NCBI GenBank assembly: GCA_945639195.1
Contig: CALZEE010000004.1
Span: forward strand, 1-64,000
Direction of reading: 5' to 3'
DNA length: 64,000 bases
Origin: an uncultured Ignatzschineria sp.
GTDB lineage: Bacteria; Pseudomonadota; Gammaproteobacteria; Cardiobacteriales; Wohlfahrtiimonadaceae
The notes under the pieces are model-generated. The model saw only the letters and a program-made list of their open reading frames with translations, did no database searches and had not been told where the DNA came from. The number at the start of each line of letters is the position of its first letter. Within the stretch, counting starts at the first letter, position 1. The position numbers were made by a program, and so were the translations under genes. This document shows, piece by piece, positions 44,628 through 54,844 of this stretch.

Positions 44628-45134
44628 ATGGAAAATATACAGAAAATTGTTGTCGCAGGTGGCTGTTTCTGGGGCGTTGAAGAGTATTATAGACGCCTTA
44701 AAGGCGTTATCGCAACACAAGTCGGTTATGCACAAGGAATTACAGATTCCCCCAGCTATGAAGCCGTATGCACCATGGAAACAGATCATGCAGAGGTCGT
44801 TGAAGTAAGCTATGACCCAGATATCATTACATTAGAAGATATCCTCATCCACCTTTTTAGAATGATTGACCCTATCTCGCTCAATCAACAAGGCGGTGAT
44901 GTCGGCACTCAATATCGCACAGGTATCTATTACGAAAACCGCGCAGATTTGCCGATTATTAAAGCATTTATCGCCCATGAGCAACAAGCCTATTCAGCAC
45001 CTATCGCTGTTGAAGTGGAGCCGTTAAAAACATTCTGGCCCGCAGAAGAGATGCATCAAGCTTATTTAGAGAAAAACCCGCACGGCTATTGCCATATTAA
45101 TTTTGGACTCATTAAACCTCGGGAACTCAAATAA
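44628..45134 (+). CDS. msrA: Peptide methionine (S)-S-oxide reductase MsrA
   Basis: The 168-aa product has the MsrA active site G-G-C-F-W-G-V-E near residue 12, V-G-Y-A-Q-G, G-D-V-G-T-Q-Y-R-T and G-Y-C-H-I-N at the C-terminus. It repairs oxidised methionine in proteins. The second Cys in G-Y-C is close to the end and may serve as recycling Cys. AAGGGA lies 6 nt before the ATG. Confidence 0.95.
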   Translation: MENIQKIVVAGGCFWGVEEYYRRLKGVIATQVGYAQGITDSPSYEAVCTMETDHAEVVEVSYDPDIITLEDILIHLFRMIDPISLNQQGGDVGTQYRTGIYYENRADLPIIKAFIAHEQQAYSAPIAVEVEPLKTFWPAEEMHQAYLEKNPHGYCHINFGLIKPRELK

Positions 45135-45388
45135 GCCACTGTTATTACCCCCCTTCTCTTTCTCTCTTTAACAATCAACAGCGTGCTCACAAATATTGAT
45201 GTTGTCTATAAATGATACTTTTATGATTATCTGATTTTGATCAGGTAATCAGTGTTTATCCGCCCCCCCTCCCTCTTTTTGCGTTAAAATTTGTCGAGTA
45301 ATCAGTGATTTCAATTAGTTAAATCTAAACTGATGACACCATAAATAATAAAACAGGCATCAGAGAGTTAACTAAAAGTGAGGGGTTT

Positions 45389-45985
45389 ATGAAACAAGGC
45401 GTATCTGATAAAGATCTTATCTCTTTTTATGAAGCAATTAGTAACTACACATCCGTGAAAGAGATTAAAAATTTTCACTCAAAAGATCATAAAGGCATTA
45501 ATCCTAAAATAACGCCCAATAAAGCACTCTATACGTTTATTGAGAAAACCGTATTAAGCCTCAAAGAAGAAGGTGTCGATGCCCTCCTGCAACATAGAAT
45601 GAATGTTTATCATCTCAAGCCGATTGAATCGATTCCTATCTTAAAAAGATTAGAAATCAACTTCGAAGTCATTGAACAGATGGCCTCTCTTGAAAAACTT
45701 CAAAAATCACTGCTTAATTTAATCGATTTTTCTCTATATAGCCTCGCACTTAATGATGCTTCGCACGAAACGATCAATGTAATCAGAGAGTACCTCTTTA
45801 CACTTGAAGATTACTGCTTACAGGTAGAGCACACAATCGATCTACGTGAACAGTGTCAAAATGAGAGTGCGTCTGATGATCTCCAGAAAAAACTCGCAGA
45901 AGATCTACAGTCGATGCAGGCATACTTTAATCAAATTGAGCAGATCTATCAGCTGCTCCTAAAACAGTTGAAAAAAGCCTCTTAA
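45389..45985 (+). CDS. Uncharacterised helical protein
   Basis: A 198-aa cytoplasmic protein, mainly alpha-helical with coiled-coil-like heptads in the C-terminal half (Q-K-K-L-A-E-D-L-Q-S-M-Q and the following segment). I do not recognise it. GAGGGG lies about 4 nt before the ATG and a strong terminator follows 20 bp after the stop, so it is a genuine single-gene unit. Confidence 0.75.
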   Translation: MKQGVSDKDLISFYEAISNYTSVKEIKNFHSKDHKGINPKITPNKALYTFIEKTVLSLKEEGVDALLQHRMNVYHLKPIESIPILKRLEINFEVIEQMASLEKLQKSLLNLIDFSLYSLALNDASHETINVIREYLFTLEDYCLQVEHTIDLREQCQNESASDDLQKKLAEDLQSMQAYFNQIEQIYQLLLKQLKKAS

Positions 45986-46005
45986 ATCGCCATATAGCTA
46001 TACAG

Positions 46006-46045
46006 AAAACCCCCTTATTGCTCGTCGCAGTAAGGGGGTTTTTAT
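46006..46045. terminator. Intrinsic terminator between the 45389 gene and yfbS
   Basis: AAAACCCCCTTA / TAAGGGGGTTTTT stem with a 13-nt loop; A and T runs allow use by both convergent genes. Confidence 0.92.
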
Positions 46046-46091
46046 TATTACATCATTCAAACTATGCGCATATAGTGATGACTTATAGCGC

Positions 46092-47927
46092 TTAGTGAAG
46101 CGGGAATAGCATCGGTATAAAGATCACAGCGATTGCCATCACAATAAAGACAAAGGGCACGCCGATCTTCACAAAGTCTCCAAAGCTATACTTTCCTGGT
46201 GCTACCACCAACGTATTTACTGGCGATGAAACAGGCGTCATAAAGGCTGCAGATGCTGCGATCGCCACTGCCATTGCAAATGGATAAGGTGATACGCCCA
46301 ATACATTTGCTGTTTGAATCGCAATAGGCGCTAATAACACGGCCGTTGCCGTATTAGAGATAAAGAGCCCGATAATTGCCGTAAATCCGAAGATCATCGC
46401 GAGAATAACGCGTGGACTCGCATTGCCACTTAACTCCAAGAGGACTTTTACGGCTAAATCTACCCCGCCTGTATTTTGAAGCGCGACAGCAAAGGGGAAC
46501 ATCCCCACAATTAAAATAATACTCTGCCAATGGATCGATTTATAAGCACTATCCATGGTAATACAGCCAAATGCCCCCATGAGTAATGCTCCAAAGATTG
46601 CTACCAATACCGTTGGGAAAATGCCGGAGATCATTAACACAACCGTAATGACTAGCGCTAAAATCGCATAAGGAGCACGCTCCATTGCTGGCGCTACTTC
46701 ATCGATTTCTGCAGGGATCGTTAAGACAACGAAGTCATTATTCATCGTTTGAAGCTGACGAATCGCACGCCACATGCCAAATACTAACAACGTATCGCCC
46801 CGTTTTAATTTCTCATTTAAGAGTTCATTCTCAAGCAACTTCCCTTGACGCTTAATCCCCATCACATTGAGTCCGTAGCGTGATCTGAAGGCATTTTCAA
46901 GAACCGTTTTATCAATCAACTTAGAATCTGGGTGAATGGTGACTTCAACCATGCCGATCTCTCGTGAATGTTCATTAAAGTAACTACTCATCAGTGGCAA
47001 TGAGATAAGATTGAATTTTTGTAAGAAAAGATCCACTTTTTCAGGATAGAAGAAGTCAAAAAGCAAGACGTCATTCTCTTGAATTACCCGGTCAGGAACA
47101 GCATCAAGCACGATATTACGTAGACGATTTAAGCGACGCTCAACCACCACAATATTTGCCCCATGCTTTTCACGAAGGCTCATCTCTGAGAGTCGTTTAC
47201 CAATCAAGGGGGAACCGGCCCCAACTTGTGCTCGGTAATTACGACCTTTAAGCTGATATTCTGACGCTAAATCATCAAAGTTAATACGCGCCTTGCCACC
47301 ACCCGCCTGTTCTGGTGTCTTTTTCCCTAAGAAGCGTCTTGCAAAGAGCATATAGAATACCCCCACAATAAGGATTAACAGCCCAATCGGCGTAAATGAG
47401 AAGAACTCAAATGCTTTATTGCCGGCAAGTTGTAACTGACTCGATACCACCAAGTTTGGCGCCGTTGCGACTAATGTTAGCATCCCACTAATTAAACCCG
47501 CAAAGCTTAGCGGCATCATTAATCGTCTAACATCTGCCTTCATCTTAGTCGCAACACTAATGACGATTGGGATAAAGATCGCCACAATCCCTGTAGAACT
47601 CATCACCGAGCCAAGCAGTGCAACAGAGAGCATCAAGAGTACAATCAGGCGCGTCTCACTATTTTTAGATTGCTTAACTAGCCAATCCCCCACCCTAAAG
47701 GCAACACCTGTTCGGACTAAACCATCGCCGATAATAAAGAACACTGCCACAATAATCACACTGGTATCACTAAAACCTGCCAGTGCTTGCTCAAGGGATA
47801 CGCTTCCTGTTAAAGGTAGCGCAAGGAGCGCACAGACCGCCACGACATCCATTCGGGGCTTATTCATCATGAAAGCAATCACTGCCGCAAAGAGCAGGAC
47901 TAAAACAATTATGAGTTCTTGCGTCAT
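46092..47927 (-). CDS. yfbS: SLC13-family transporter with TrkA_C domains (YfbS)
   Basis: A 611-aa inner-membrane protein with the same architecture and length as E. coli YfbS: N-terminal membrane helices with G-F-S-D-T-S-V-I and M-S-S-T-G-I-V-A-I-F-I-P, two cytosolic TrkA_C (RCK_C) domains around 220-400, then the second membrane half with F-I-S-N-T-A-T-A-V-L and F-M-T-P-V-S-S-P-V-N-T-L-V. It is a putative sodium-coupled anion transporter with unknown substrate. Single gene with a weak ribosome site. Confidence 0.9.
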   Translation of the reverse strand: MTQELIIVLVLLFAAVIAFMMNKPRMDVVAVCALLALPLTGSVSLEQALAGFSDTSVIIVAVFFIIGDGLVRTGVAFRVGDWLVKQSKNSETRLIVLLMLSVALLGSVMSSTGIVAIFIPIVISVATKMKADVRRLMMPLSFAGLISGMLTLVATAPNLVVSSQLQLAGNKAFEFFSFTPIGLLILIVGVFYMLFARRFLGKKTPEQAGGGKARINFDDLASEYQLKGRNYRAQVGAGSPLIGKRLSEMSLREKHGANIVVVERRLNRLRNIVLDAVPDRVIQENDVLLFDFFYPEKVDLFLQKFNLISLPLMSSYFNEHSREIGMVEVTIHPDSKLIDKTVLENAFRSRYGLNVMGIKRQGKLLENELLNEKLKRGDTLLVFGMWRAIRQLQTMNNDFVVLTIPAEIDEVAPAMERAPYAILALVITVVLMISGIFPTVLVAIFGALLMGAFGCITMDSAYKSIHWQSIILIVGMFPFAVALQNTGGVDLAVKVLLELSGNASPRVILAMIFGFTAIIGLFISNTATAVLLAPIAIQTANVLGVSPYPFAMAVAIAASAAFMTPVSSPVNTLVVAPGKYSFGDFVKIGVPFVFIVMAIAVIFIPMLFPLH

Positions 47928-48439
47928 ATCTATCTGTTCTTTCTCAAGTTTATCGTTTGATAGGATTTATATGTAATAAAATTCCAGCAAATGACTTGCT
48001 GGAATCTTGGAAATTGGTGCGTACTACGGCTCTACTATAGAGTAGTTGCCCTACTACCGTCATTAAAATAACGTCACAAAAAGTGATTTAGAGCGCTATT
48101 TAAGTACACTATATACCTTAAAATTTTAAAGGGAACCCTCAACAAAAAATTGAGCAAAAATTAAAAATCCAGCAATCCTAATCACCGCATAACCCTTACG
48201 ATATTTTTTTGTAAGACCAAGAATATTATCCTCAAAAAAACACTTTCAATTCGCTAATAGTTCTCGCTGTTTCCCCAACAATCTCATTAAAAAGCGCAGA
48301 GGGATCTCTCACCGCTCTACGCTCCTGAATTGATTTAGAGAATCGTGATTTAGAGAACCGCTCTAAATCACGATCGTTACAAAATGCGCGCATTTCATAT
48401 TATCTCATCAAATATCGACCCAAATAGATCACACTACCG
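47928..48439. other. Gap with short repeats and a long inverted repeat
   Basis: TGATTTAGAG occurs at 48084-48093, 48331-48340 and 48346-48355, and inverted at 48361-48370. The last two make a perfect 14-bp inverted repeat (48342-48374, 5-nt loop) without a T run, downstream of the isochorismatase-like gene. No open frame is convincing. Confidence 0.55.
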
Positions 48440-48985
48440 TTACTTGATTAAATGACTAATGGTTTTAAACTGTACATTCTCCGCGCTCTCTAGAAGCTCA
48501 AATAAACACATCTCTACGCTTGTTAAACTTGCGCCTAGCTGAATCATCTTATTCAGGCCTAACTCTGTATTACTCTCAACACGCGAAGAAACACCATCAG
48601 ACACAACTTCAACTTCATACTCTTCATTTAAGAGATCACGGACTGTTTGGTATACACAAACATGAGTTTCAATCCCTGCAACAACAAAGTGTACATGATC
48701 ATACTGCTTCAATGCTTTTTGGAACTCAGGGTGCGGTACGCCGCTAAATGTCATTTTTTCAATCGGTGACAAGCCTTTTGCTTCAAGCATCACACGCAAA
48801 GATTCAACCGTTCTACCCAATCCTTTAGGATATTGCTCAAGCCAAATAATCGGAATATCGAGCGCTAATGCGCCTTCAACTAATATTTCTAAATTTTTTA
48901 ATAATTTTTCATGTCCATTGATTACAGGCAGTAATCGCTCTTGAACATCGACTAGCACTAATACAGTATGATTTTTCGTTAACAT
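48440..48985 (-). CDS. Isochorismatase-like hydrolase
   Basis: A 181-aa cysteine hydrolase of the isochorismatase-like superfamily: D-V-Q-E-R-L near residue 13 (catalytic Asp), Lys in the I-E-K-M-T-F segment, and the nucleophile Cys in G-I-E-T-H-V-C-V-Y-Q-T. It is similar in size to YcaC-type proteins. The substrate is unknown. GAGG lies 8 nt before the ATG. Confidence 0.88.
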   Translation of the reverse strand: MLTKNHTVLVLVDVQERLLPVINGHEKLLKNLEILVEGALALDIPIIWLEQYPKGLGRTVESLRVMLEAKGLSPIEKMTFSGVPHPEFQKALKQYDHVHFVVAGIETHVCVYQTVRDLLNEEYEVEVVSDGVSSRVESNTELGLNKMIQLGASLTSVEMCLFELLESAENVQFKTISHLIK

Positions 48986-49315
48986 CGTTGTTTCCTCTTA
49001 ATAATTAGCTCTCTCAGATTACAATGACCTATCGTAGTTTCTCACCCTATTGAGGGTTATGAGAAAAACTCAATTCATCAATGTTGACCCGCATCTCACA
49101 CACTATTATCCGCCAAAAGCCGGCATTAATTCCATCTAAATTACACAATGTCCGCAAATTAACCTGCATATGCGATTATCAACATTCTATCGAACCAGAT
49201 TAGAACACTGTTACCGATTGTTGCATTAGCGTCAATGTTTATTCTCTAGGCACATTTAGTATTGATCTATCCAATAAAAAAGTACCACGTGAATTAAACG
49301 TGGTACTTTTTTATG
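48986..49315. other. Gap upstream of the isochorismatase-like gene
   Basis: Apart from the terminator at 49275-49314 and presumed promoter of the minus-strand hydrolase gene I see nothing here. Confidence 0.4.
49275..49314. terminator. Intrinsic terminator after the 49316 gene
   Basis: AAAAAAGTACCACGT / ACGTGGTACTTTTTT, a perfect stem with 7-nt loop, directly behind the stop of the minus-strand small membrane protein gene. Confidence 0.93.
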
Positions 49316-49537
49316 TTACTCTTTTTCAGCATTCGCTTCGGCGGCGCGAGCTCTACGACCTTTCGCCATCTCTACCTCTTTATGGTAGTGTGCTTCTAGC
49401 CCTTCTTGTGGCATATAGTAGGTCACCTCTTCCACTTCCTCTGCCTGATCTTCATAAAGCATGAGTAATGGCATCGTAACCATATAGATAAATACTGCAA
49501 TCAATGCCGCAAAGAGCAAATAGACCAACTTATGCAT
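49316..49537 (-). CDS. Small single-span membrane protein
   Basis: A 73-aa protein with one N-terminal hydrophobic helix (L-V-Y-L-L-F-A-A-L-I-A-V-F-I) followed by an acidic stretch and an Arg/Ala/Glu-rich tail. AAGG lies upstream of the ATG and a perfect terminator follows, which supports expression. Family unknown. Confidence 0.7.
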   Translation of the reverse strand: MHKLVYLLFAALIAVFIYMVTMPLLMLYEDQAEEVEEVTYYMPQEGLEAHYHKEVEMAKGRRARAAEANAEKE

Positions 49538-49781
49538 TTAACAACCTTTCTCTTAATTTTGTTCTAACATCTAAAAACTTACCGAATATATCATTGAATC
49601 GATGTTCTATTGAGGGCTGATTATACGACAAATTCTTATTTTATGTTAGCGTCAAACACACCAATATCGGTGGAGAGGAATGAACGCTCCATCGATATTG
49701 ATAAAAACCTCAGAAAAACAGCATTATGAAACCCACCAGTCCATTGACCATTATATTTTATGATGATCCATCGATATGGTT

Positions 49782-50591
49782 TTAAGCCGTTGTTGCTGCC
49801 TTCATCTTGGTAATGAATTCTGCCATACGCGTCAGTAACAATGCTTCATTGTTCTCATTTTCTCGAATAATTTGTGTCACTGCTGACCCACTAATCACCC
49901 CAGAAACTCCCGCATTTAAATAATGTTGCGCTTGTTCAGGCGTTGCGATGCCAAAACCTTGAATCATCGGGGGTGCGCCTGCCTTTTTAAGCTTCTCAAT
50001 ATTCTCAGCTAAAGAATTATTTTCAACCTTCTGCTCAACCCCTGTCACTCCGGCGCGAGACACAAGATATGTGTACCCTTCTCCAAATTCAGCAATGCCG
50101 GCAATGGTTTCATCCGTCACATCTGGAGGACAAATAAAGATGGGCGCAATCGCATGCTTATTTGCAGCTGCTCTGAAATCGGCGGATTCACGTAATGGCA
50201 CATCTGCCACTAAAACAGAATCGACACCGACCTGCGCACACTTTGCATAAAATTGATCAATTCCAGCCGCATGAATAAGATTTGCATACATTAATAATCC
50301 AATAGGAATATTCGGATAGAGATCTCGAATTTCTTTTAACAGCGCAAACGATTTCGCAACTGTCATACCGTTTTCAATAGCTCTTAACACAGCCCCTTGA
50401 ATTTCAGGTCCATCGGCTAACGGATCGGTAAAAGGAATACTCACTTCTAGGGCATCTGCGCCAGATTCAATCAAAGTGATTAAAATCTTTTTAGAAACCT
50501 CATAACCTGGGTCGCCAAGCACTACAAATGGGACAAAAGCACCCTCTTTATGGGCATCTAAACGGGTAAACAATTCACTATAACGGCTCAT
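49782..50591 (-). CDS. trpA: Tryptophan synthase alpha chain
   Basis: A 269-aa TIM-barrel protein. It has F-V-V-L-G-D-P near the N-terminus, L-E-V-S-I-P-F-T-D-P-L-A-D-G-P with the catalytic Glu and Asp region, and Y-L-V-S-R-A-G-V-T-G. It splits indole-3-glycerol phosphate to indole, passed to TrpB. ATG 50591 is one base after the trpB stop and gives the standard N-terminus; the frame is open to 50645. Last gene of the operon. Confidence 0.96.
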   Translation of the reverse strand: MSRYSELFTRLDAHKEGAFVPFVVLGDPGYEVSKKILITLIESGADALEVSIPFTDPLADGPEIQGAVLRAIENGMTVAKSFALLKEIRDLYPNIPIGLLMYANLIHAAGIDQFYAKCAQVGVDSVLVADVPLRESADFRAAANKHAIAPIFICPPDVTDETIAGIAEFGEGYTYLVSRAGVTGVEQKVENNSLAENIEKLKKAGAPPMIQGFGIATPEQAQHYLNAGVSGVISGSAVTQIIRENENNEALLLTRMAEFITKMKAATTA

Positions 50592-50592
50592 C

Positions 50593-51777
50593 TTACTTGG
50601 TCTCCTGAAGAATTTTATGCACTGAGAAGATATCCTTATCCCCACGACCCGATAAGTTCACAATTAATAACTGCTCTTTCTCTGGATTTTCTTGAATCAT
50701 TTTAAGCGCATATGCTAAAGCATGTGATGACTCTAATGCCGGGATGATCCCCTCATGACGCGCTAACGCCTGAAAAGCATCAAGCGCTTCAGTATCTGTC
50801 ACAGAAACATAATCCGCGCGGCCAATATTATGTAGATGCACATGCTGCGGCCCCACTGATGGGAAGTCTAGCCCCGCAGATACAGAATATGAGCCTTTAA
50901 TTTGCCCCTCTTCTGTTTGCATGAGGTGTGATTTCATCCCAAAGTAGATGCCAGGCGTTCCATGTTTTAATGATGCACCATGCTCGCCTGTATGAATCCC
51001 TTTACCACCTGGTTCTACCCCAATTAAACGAACATTTTCTTCCGGGATAAAATCAGTAAACATACCGATCGCATTGGATCCCCCACCGATACACGCCAAT
51101 ACTGCATCCGGCAATCTGCCTTCGCGTCTTAAGATCTCAGCTTTTGTCTCTTCCCCAATCATTTTTTGGAACTCTCGCACAATCGTCGGGAAAGGATGCG
51201 GACCTGCTGCTGTTCCTAAAAGGTAATGCGTTGTTTTATAGCTTGCAGACCAATCACGAAGCGCCTCGTTACACGCATCTTTAAGTGTTCCTGAACCGCT
51301 AGTAACAGGGATAATTTCTGCACCCATTAACTCCATTCTAAAAACGTTCGGCGATTGTCTTTCAATATCTTTCTCGCCCATGTAGATGCGGCACTTCATA
51401 TTTAAGAGCGCACAAGCAAGCGCCGTTGCAACCCCATGTTGCCCTGCACCTGTTTCGGCAATAATCTCGGTTTTACCCATACGTTTTGCTAATAAAGCTT
51501 GGCCCAATACTTGGTTTGTTTTATGCGCCCCACCATGAAGGAGATCTTCACGCTTTAAATAGAGCTTACTTTTTGTACCCGCCGTTAAGTTACGACAAAG
51601 CGTTAATGCTGTTGGGCGTCCCGCATAGTTTTTTAAAAGATCCATAAACTCAGCTTGGAACTCAGGGTCTTCTTGCGCTTTAATAAACTCAGCCTCTAAC
51701 TGATCTAGCGCCGGAATCAGAAGCTCCGGCACATATTGCCCACCAAACTCACCAAAATAGGGATCTAACTGTCTCAT
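50593..51777 (-). CDS. trpB: Tryptophan synthase beta chain
   Basis: The 394-aa PLP enzyme has the lysine motif H-K-T-N-Q (K in G-G-A-H-K-T-N), [10 protein letters not shown] and G-G-G-S-N-A-I-G for phosphate binding. It joins indole and serine to tryptophan. Length is normal. It lies 142 bp after trpCF and is coupled to trpA. Confidence 0.97.
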   Translation of the reverse strand: MRQLDPYFGEFGGQYVPELLIPALDQLEAEFIKAQEDPEFQAEFMDLLKNYAGRPTALTLCRNLTAGTKSKLYLKREDLLHGGAHKTNQVLGQALLAKRMGKTEIIAETGAGQHGVATALACALLNMKCRIYMGEKDIERQSPNVFRMELMGAEIIPVTSGSGTLKDACNEALRDWSASYKTTHYLLGTAAGPHPFPTIVREFQKMIGEETKAEILRREGRLPDAVLACIGGGSNAIGMFTDFIPEENVRLIGVEPGGKGIHTGEHGASLKHGTPGIYFGMKSHLMQTEEGQIKGSYSVSAGLDFPSVGPQHVHLHNIGRADYVSVTDTEALDAFQALARHEGIIPALESSHALAYALKMIQENPEKEQLLIVNLSGRGDKDIFSVHKILQETK

Positions 51778-51919
51778 TTTTCTCTCTCTATATACTTTAA
51801 AGTTATTTTTTTATATCGATGTTTTCTTAAACTGTATTTTTCAATCTATCTTTTTAATCTATATTTTTAATCTGTTGGTCAGAAGCTGCGTCTCGACTCT
51901 TGTATTTTAAGACGCTTCT

Positions 51920-53335
51920 TTAATGGGTCTTTCCGCTTTGCCATTTCTGCTTAAAATCAACGATCTGCTCGAAGATCTGGGTTAATTTAAGCGGATCTTT
52001 CTGGCCTGGCGATGCCTCCACGCCGGAGTTTATATCGACTCCGAGGGGCTCATAGCCCAGCGCCTCTTCAATATTATCACTTGAAATGCCGCCTGCAAGG
52101 AAGAGTTTAGAAAGATCTTGGCCGGTTAAGAGCGACCAATCAAATGGCTCGCCACTCCCGCCTTTTTTACCATCTAAGAGATAGTAATTCACATGCTCAT
52201 AATTCATTGCCGGCAATGTTGTTGCCCCATTTTGAATATTGATCGCTTTGATGATGAGGACATCACTTGGGAGCTTCTCACGTAACGCCGTAATATAATG
52301 TTGCGGCTCCGTGCCATGTAATTGCACTGCATGTAATCCGACTTCTTGCGTGATAAAAACAATCGAATCAATATCATCATTTTGGAATACGCCGATAAAT
52401 TTCAATGGTACCTCAGAAACAAATTCTTTTGCTTTACGGTAAGTAATACCTCTTGGGCTAGAGAGAATAAAGATTAATCCCCCATACATCGCGCCGGCAT
52501 TAAAAGCCGCCATCGCATCGGCTTTAGAGGTTAAGCCACAGACCTTATGGCCCCCTGTTAAGAGCGCTTGCAAGCCTCTATCAAGATCATCGCTCTCCAT
52601 TAAATGGCTCCCAATCAAAAAGCCATCTGCAAAGTGTGACAATGCGCGAATATCGCCGTAGCTTCGAATCCCTGATTCACTAATCACAATTTGCGATTCA
52701 GGCATTAACGCTTTCAGGCGTTCCGTTTTACCAAGATCAATCGATAGATCCCGAAGATCGCGGTTATTAATACCGATCACTTTCGCTCGGAGCTTCAATG
52801 CGCGTCGCACTTCCGACTCATCATTCACCTCTGTTAATACACCCATATTGAGGCTATGCGCAATATTTGCCAAGTAGCGATACTCATCATCACGCAGCAC
52901 TGAGAGCATAAGCAGTACCGCATCAGCTCCCTTTTTTCTCGCTAAATAGATTTGATATGCATCGACCACGAAATCTTTGCAGAGAATCGGGCATGTTGCA
53001 TGCGCTTTAGCGATCGTAATGTTGTCAAAATCTCCTCCAAAATGACGAGCTTCTGTTAAAACAGAGATCGCCGTCGCATAAGGTGCGTAAGAAGTCACGA
53101 TACTTTCAAGATTAAAATCTTCTCGAATCAAGCCCTTTGAGGGGGATGAGCGTTTGCACTCTAAAATATATGCCGGCAAATTTGCCGCTTTACGTGCTTC
53201 AATCGCTGCATAAAAATCACGATCACTTGGGGTCAGTGTAGATTCAAAATCACTCAGCGGCAGCGCTATCGCCATCTTTGCTACATCATCTCTTCGAAAT
53301 TTAACGATCTTTCCTAATACTGTCTCGCTCATCAT
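51920..53335 (-). CDS. trpCF: Bifunctional indole-3-glycerol phosphate synthase / phosphoribosylanthranilate isomerase
   Basis: A 471-aa fusion as in enterobacteria. The N-terminal TrpC half (about 1-260) has A-Y-I-L-E-C-K-R-S-S-P-S-K-G, I-L-C-K-D-F and I-G-I-N-N-R-D-L. The C-terminal TrpF half has K-V-C-G-L-T-S-K, Q-L-H-G-T-E and F-L-A-G-G-I. It does steps 3 and 4 of tryptophan synthesis. ATG 53332, one codon in, is an alternative start. Confidence 0.96.
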   Translation of the reverse strand: MMSETVLGKIVKFRRDDVAKMAIALPLSDFESTLTPSDRDFYAAIEARKAANLPAYILECKRSSPSKGLIREDFNLESIVTSYAPYATAISVLTEARHFGGDFDNITIAKAHATCPILCKDFVVDAYQIYLARKKGADAVLLMLSVLRDDEYRYLANIAHSLNMGVLTEVNDESEVRRALKLRAKVIGINNRDLRDLSIDLGKTERLKALMPESQIVISESGIRSYGDIRALSHFADGFLIGSHLMESDDLDRGLQALLTGGHKVCGLTSKADAMAAFNAGAMYGGLIFILSSPRGITYRKAKEFVSEVPLKFIGVFQNDDIDSIVFITQEVGLHAVQLHGTEPQHYITALREKLPSDVLIIKAINIQNGATTLPAMNYEHVNYYLLDGKKGGSGEPFDWSLLTGQDLSKLFLAGGISSDNIEEALGYEPLGVDINSGVEASPGQKDPLKLTQIFEQIVDFKQKWQSGKTH

Positions 53336-53468
53336 CTATCCTATTCTCACGCTATCTGCGATTTTATAATGTTCTGTATTTAATTCTTTATATCTTTATA
53401 TTCTTTGAAACTAATCCTGTTTATAAGAGATTCCTAGTGACCAGCGATCAATATAAACTCTCCCAAAT

Positions 53469-54551
53469 TCATGCATATTGTGTATTGCTAGAATGGTCCA
53501 CATCCTGTTTTACAAGCTCAGTACCAGAATCGGGGTCATTAAAGGTATTGCCGGTAATCTCTGTCAGTAATCTTAATGCGCGCCCTTCGGAAATCGCACT
53601 CAATGCCTCTTGCGCATTAGCCATAAGATCATCCTTACCAAAGAGCTTTAAGAGCATCGCAACATTAATCGCCACTGCGTGACGATGCGCTTCTGGGGCT
53701 GCGCCATGAAGGAGTGTTAAGAGTGTTCTACGATTCTCTGCCGCATCTCCGCCGCGAATCGCTTCTAATGGGTGCTCGTTGAGACTAAAATCTTTCGGCG
53801 ATACATAATAGGTCGTTACCACACCTGCTTTTAACTCACTCACCTTTGTTGGGGCATGCAGTGCAACTTCATCCATTCCCCCACCATGCACTACTAATAC
53901 ATGCTCATAACCTAAAAGCTTCGCAGTTTCTGCCAAGAGCTCCGTAAGATTTGCATCATAAACGCCCATCAAAGCACGTTTAGGTCTTGCTGGGTTCGTT
54001 AAGGGACCTAAAAGATTGAAGATCGTCCGTGTTTTTAGCTCCCCTCTTGTCTTCGCTGCATGCTTAAATCCACCATGATAATGCGGTGCAAAGAGGAACG
54101 TGATTTTATCATTATCCAATGCATCTCGTGCTTCTTCTGGTGTTTTCAGAAGATTAACACCAAGCGCCTGTAAGAGATCAGATGACCCTGTCAAGCTCGA
54201 TACACTTCTATTACCATGCTTTGCCACACGAACCCCACAACTTGCGCCAATCAATGCGCTCGCCGTCGAGATATTGACCGTATTGAGACCATCGCCGCCT
54301 GTGCCCACGATATCTGCAAACGGGTAATCTGGCGTATCAAATGCTTTTGCTTCATGAATGAATGCTTCTGCAGCACCCGCAACTTCTGCCGGGCTTTCGC
54401 CACGCAGCTTCATCGCAACTAAGGCGGCACTTAAAAGCGTCTCATTCACCTCTCCACGAGCAATCGCAGTAAAAAGCGTACGACTCTCATCTTGCGTTAA
54501 CTGCTCGCCCTGATAGAGCGTATGGAAAATGGCTTTTAAATTCGTGTTCAT
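53469..54551 (-). CDS. trpD: Anthranilate phosphoribosyltransferase
   Basis: The 360-aa product has D-I-V-G-T-G-G-D-G near residue 80, H-G-N-R-S-V-S-S, and G-V-Y-D-A-N-L-T. There is no fused glutamine amidotransferase, unlike E. coli TrpGD. ATG 54551 with GGAG 8 nt upstream is chosen; the frame is open to 54587. It is the first structural gene behind the trp leader, so trpE and trpG must lie elsewhere. Confidence 0.95.
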   Translation of the reverse strand: MNTNLKAIFHTLYQGEQLTQDESRTLFTAIARGEVNETLLSAALVAMKLRGESPAEVAGAAEAFIHEAKAFDTPDYPFADIVGTGGDGLNTVNISTASALIGASCGVRVAKHGNRSVSSLTGSSDLLQALGVNLLKTPEEARDALDNDKITFLFAPHYHGGFKHAAKTRGELKTRTIFNLLGPLTNPARPKRALMGVYDANLTELLAETAKLLGYEHVLVVHGGGMDEVALHAPTKVSELKAGVVTTYYVSPKDFSLNEHPLEAIRGGDAAENRRTLLTLLHGAAPEAHRHAVAINVAMLLKLFGKDDLMANAQEALSAISEGRALRLLTEITGNTFNDPDSGTELVKQDVDHSSNTQYA

Positions 54552-54645
54552 ATGATCTACTCCAATCTCGTAATTTAGGTCTGTCATTCTTAAAGGGTTA
54601 ACTTGTAATGAATTACGCGGATTGTTTTAGCTTTTCTCGAGACAT

Positions 54646-54670
54646 AAAAAAACCCGCATATTGTGCGGGT
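54646..54670 (-). terminator. trp attenuator terminator
   Basis: On the minus strand ACCCGCA and TGCGGGT pair over a 5-nt loop and are followed by seven Ts. The 5' arm can also pair with TGCGGG inside the leader peptide gene (54724-54729), giving the antiterminator expected of a trp attenuator. Confidence 0.88.
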
Positions 54671-54714
54671 CTTTGGGTTTAGGTGCTTAAATCTTACTTT
54701 ATAACGATGCGCAC

Positions 54715-54774
54715 TTATACCTCCCGCATTTGCGAGATGTGCCACCAATAGTTATAAAAGTTTGTTGTTTGCAT
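54715..54774 (-). CDS. trpL: trp operon leader peptide
   Basis: A 19-codon frame (M-Q-T-T-N-F-Y-N-Y-W-W-H-I-S-Q-M-R-E-V) with tandem Trp codons at 10 and 11, preceded by AGGA. When charged tRNA-Trp is short, a ribosome stalling on the Trp codons would free the TGCGGG segment to pair with the terminator's 5' arm. A competing hairpin CTCGCA / TGCGGG overlaps the end of the peptide gene, completing the three-way arrangement. It is too short for usual gene finders. Confidence 0.88.
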   Translation of the reverse strand: MQTTNFYNYWWHISQMREV

Positions 54775-54844
54775 CTAAATAATCCTGTTTTGTATTTTGT
54801 GAAATCAGTCTCTTTTATTGAGTCCTAATTTTTGTTCTTCTAAA

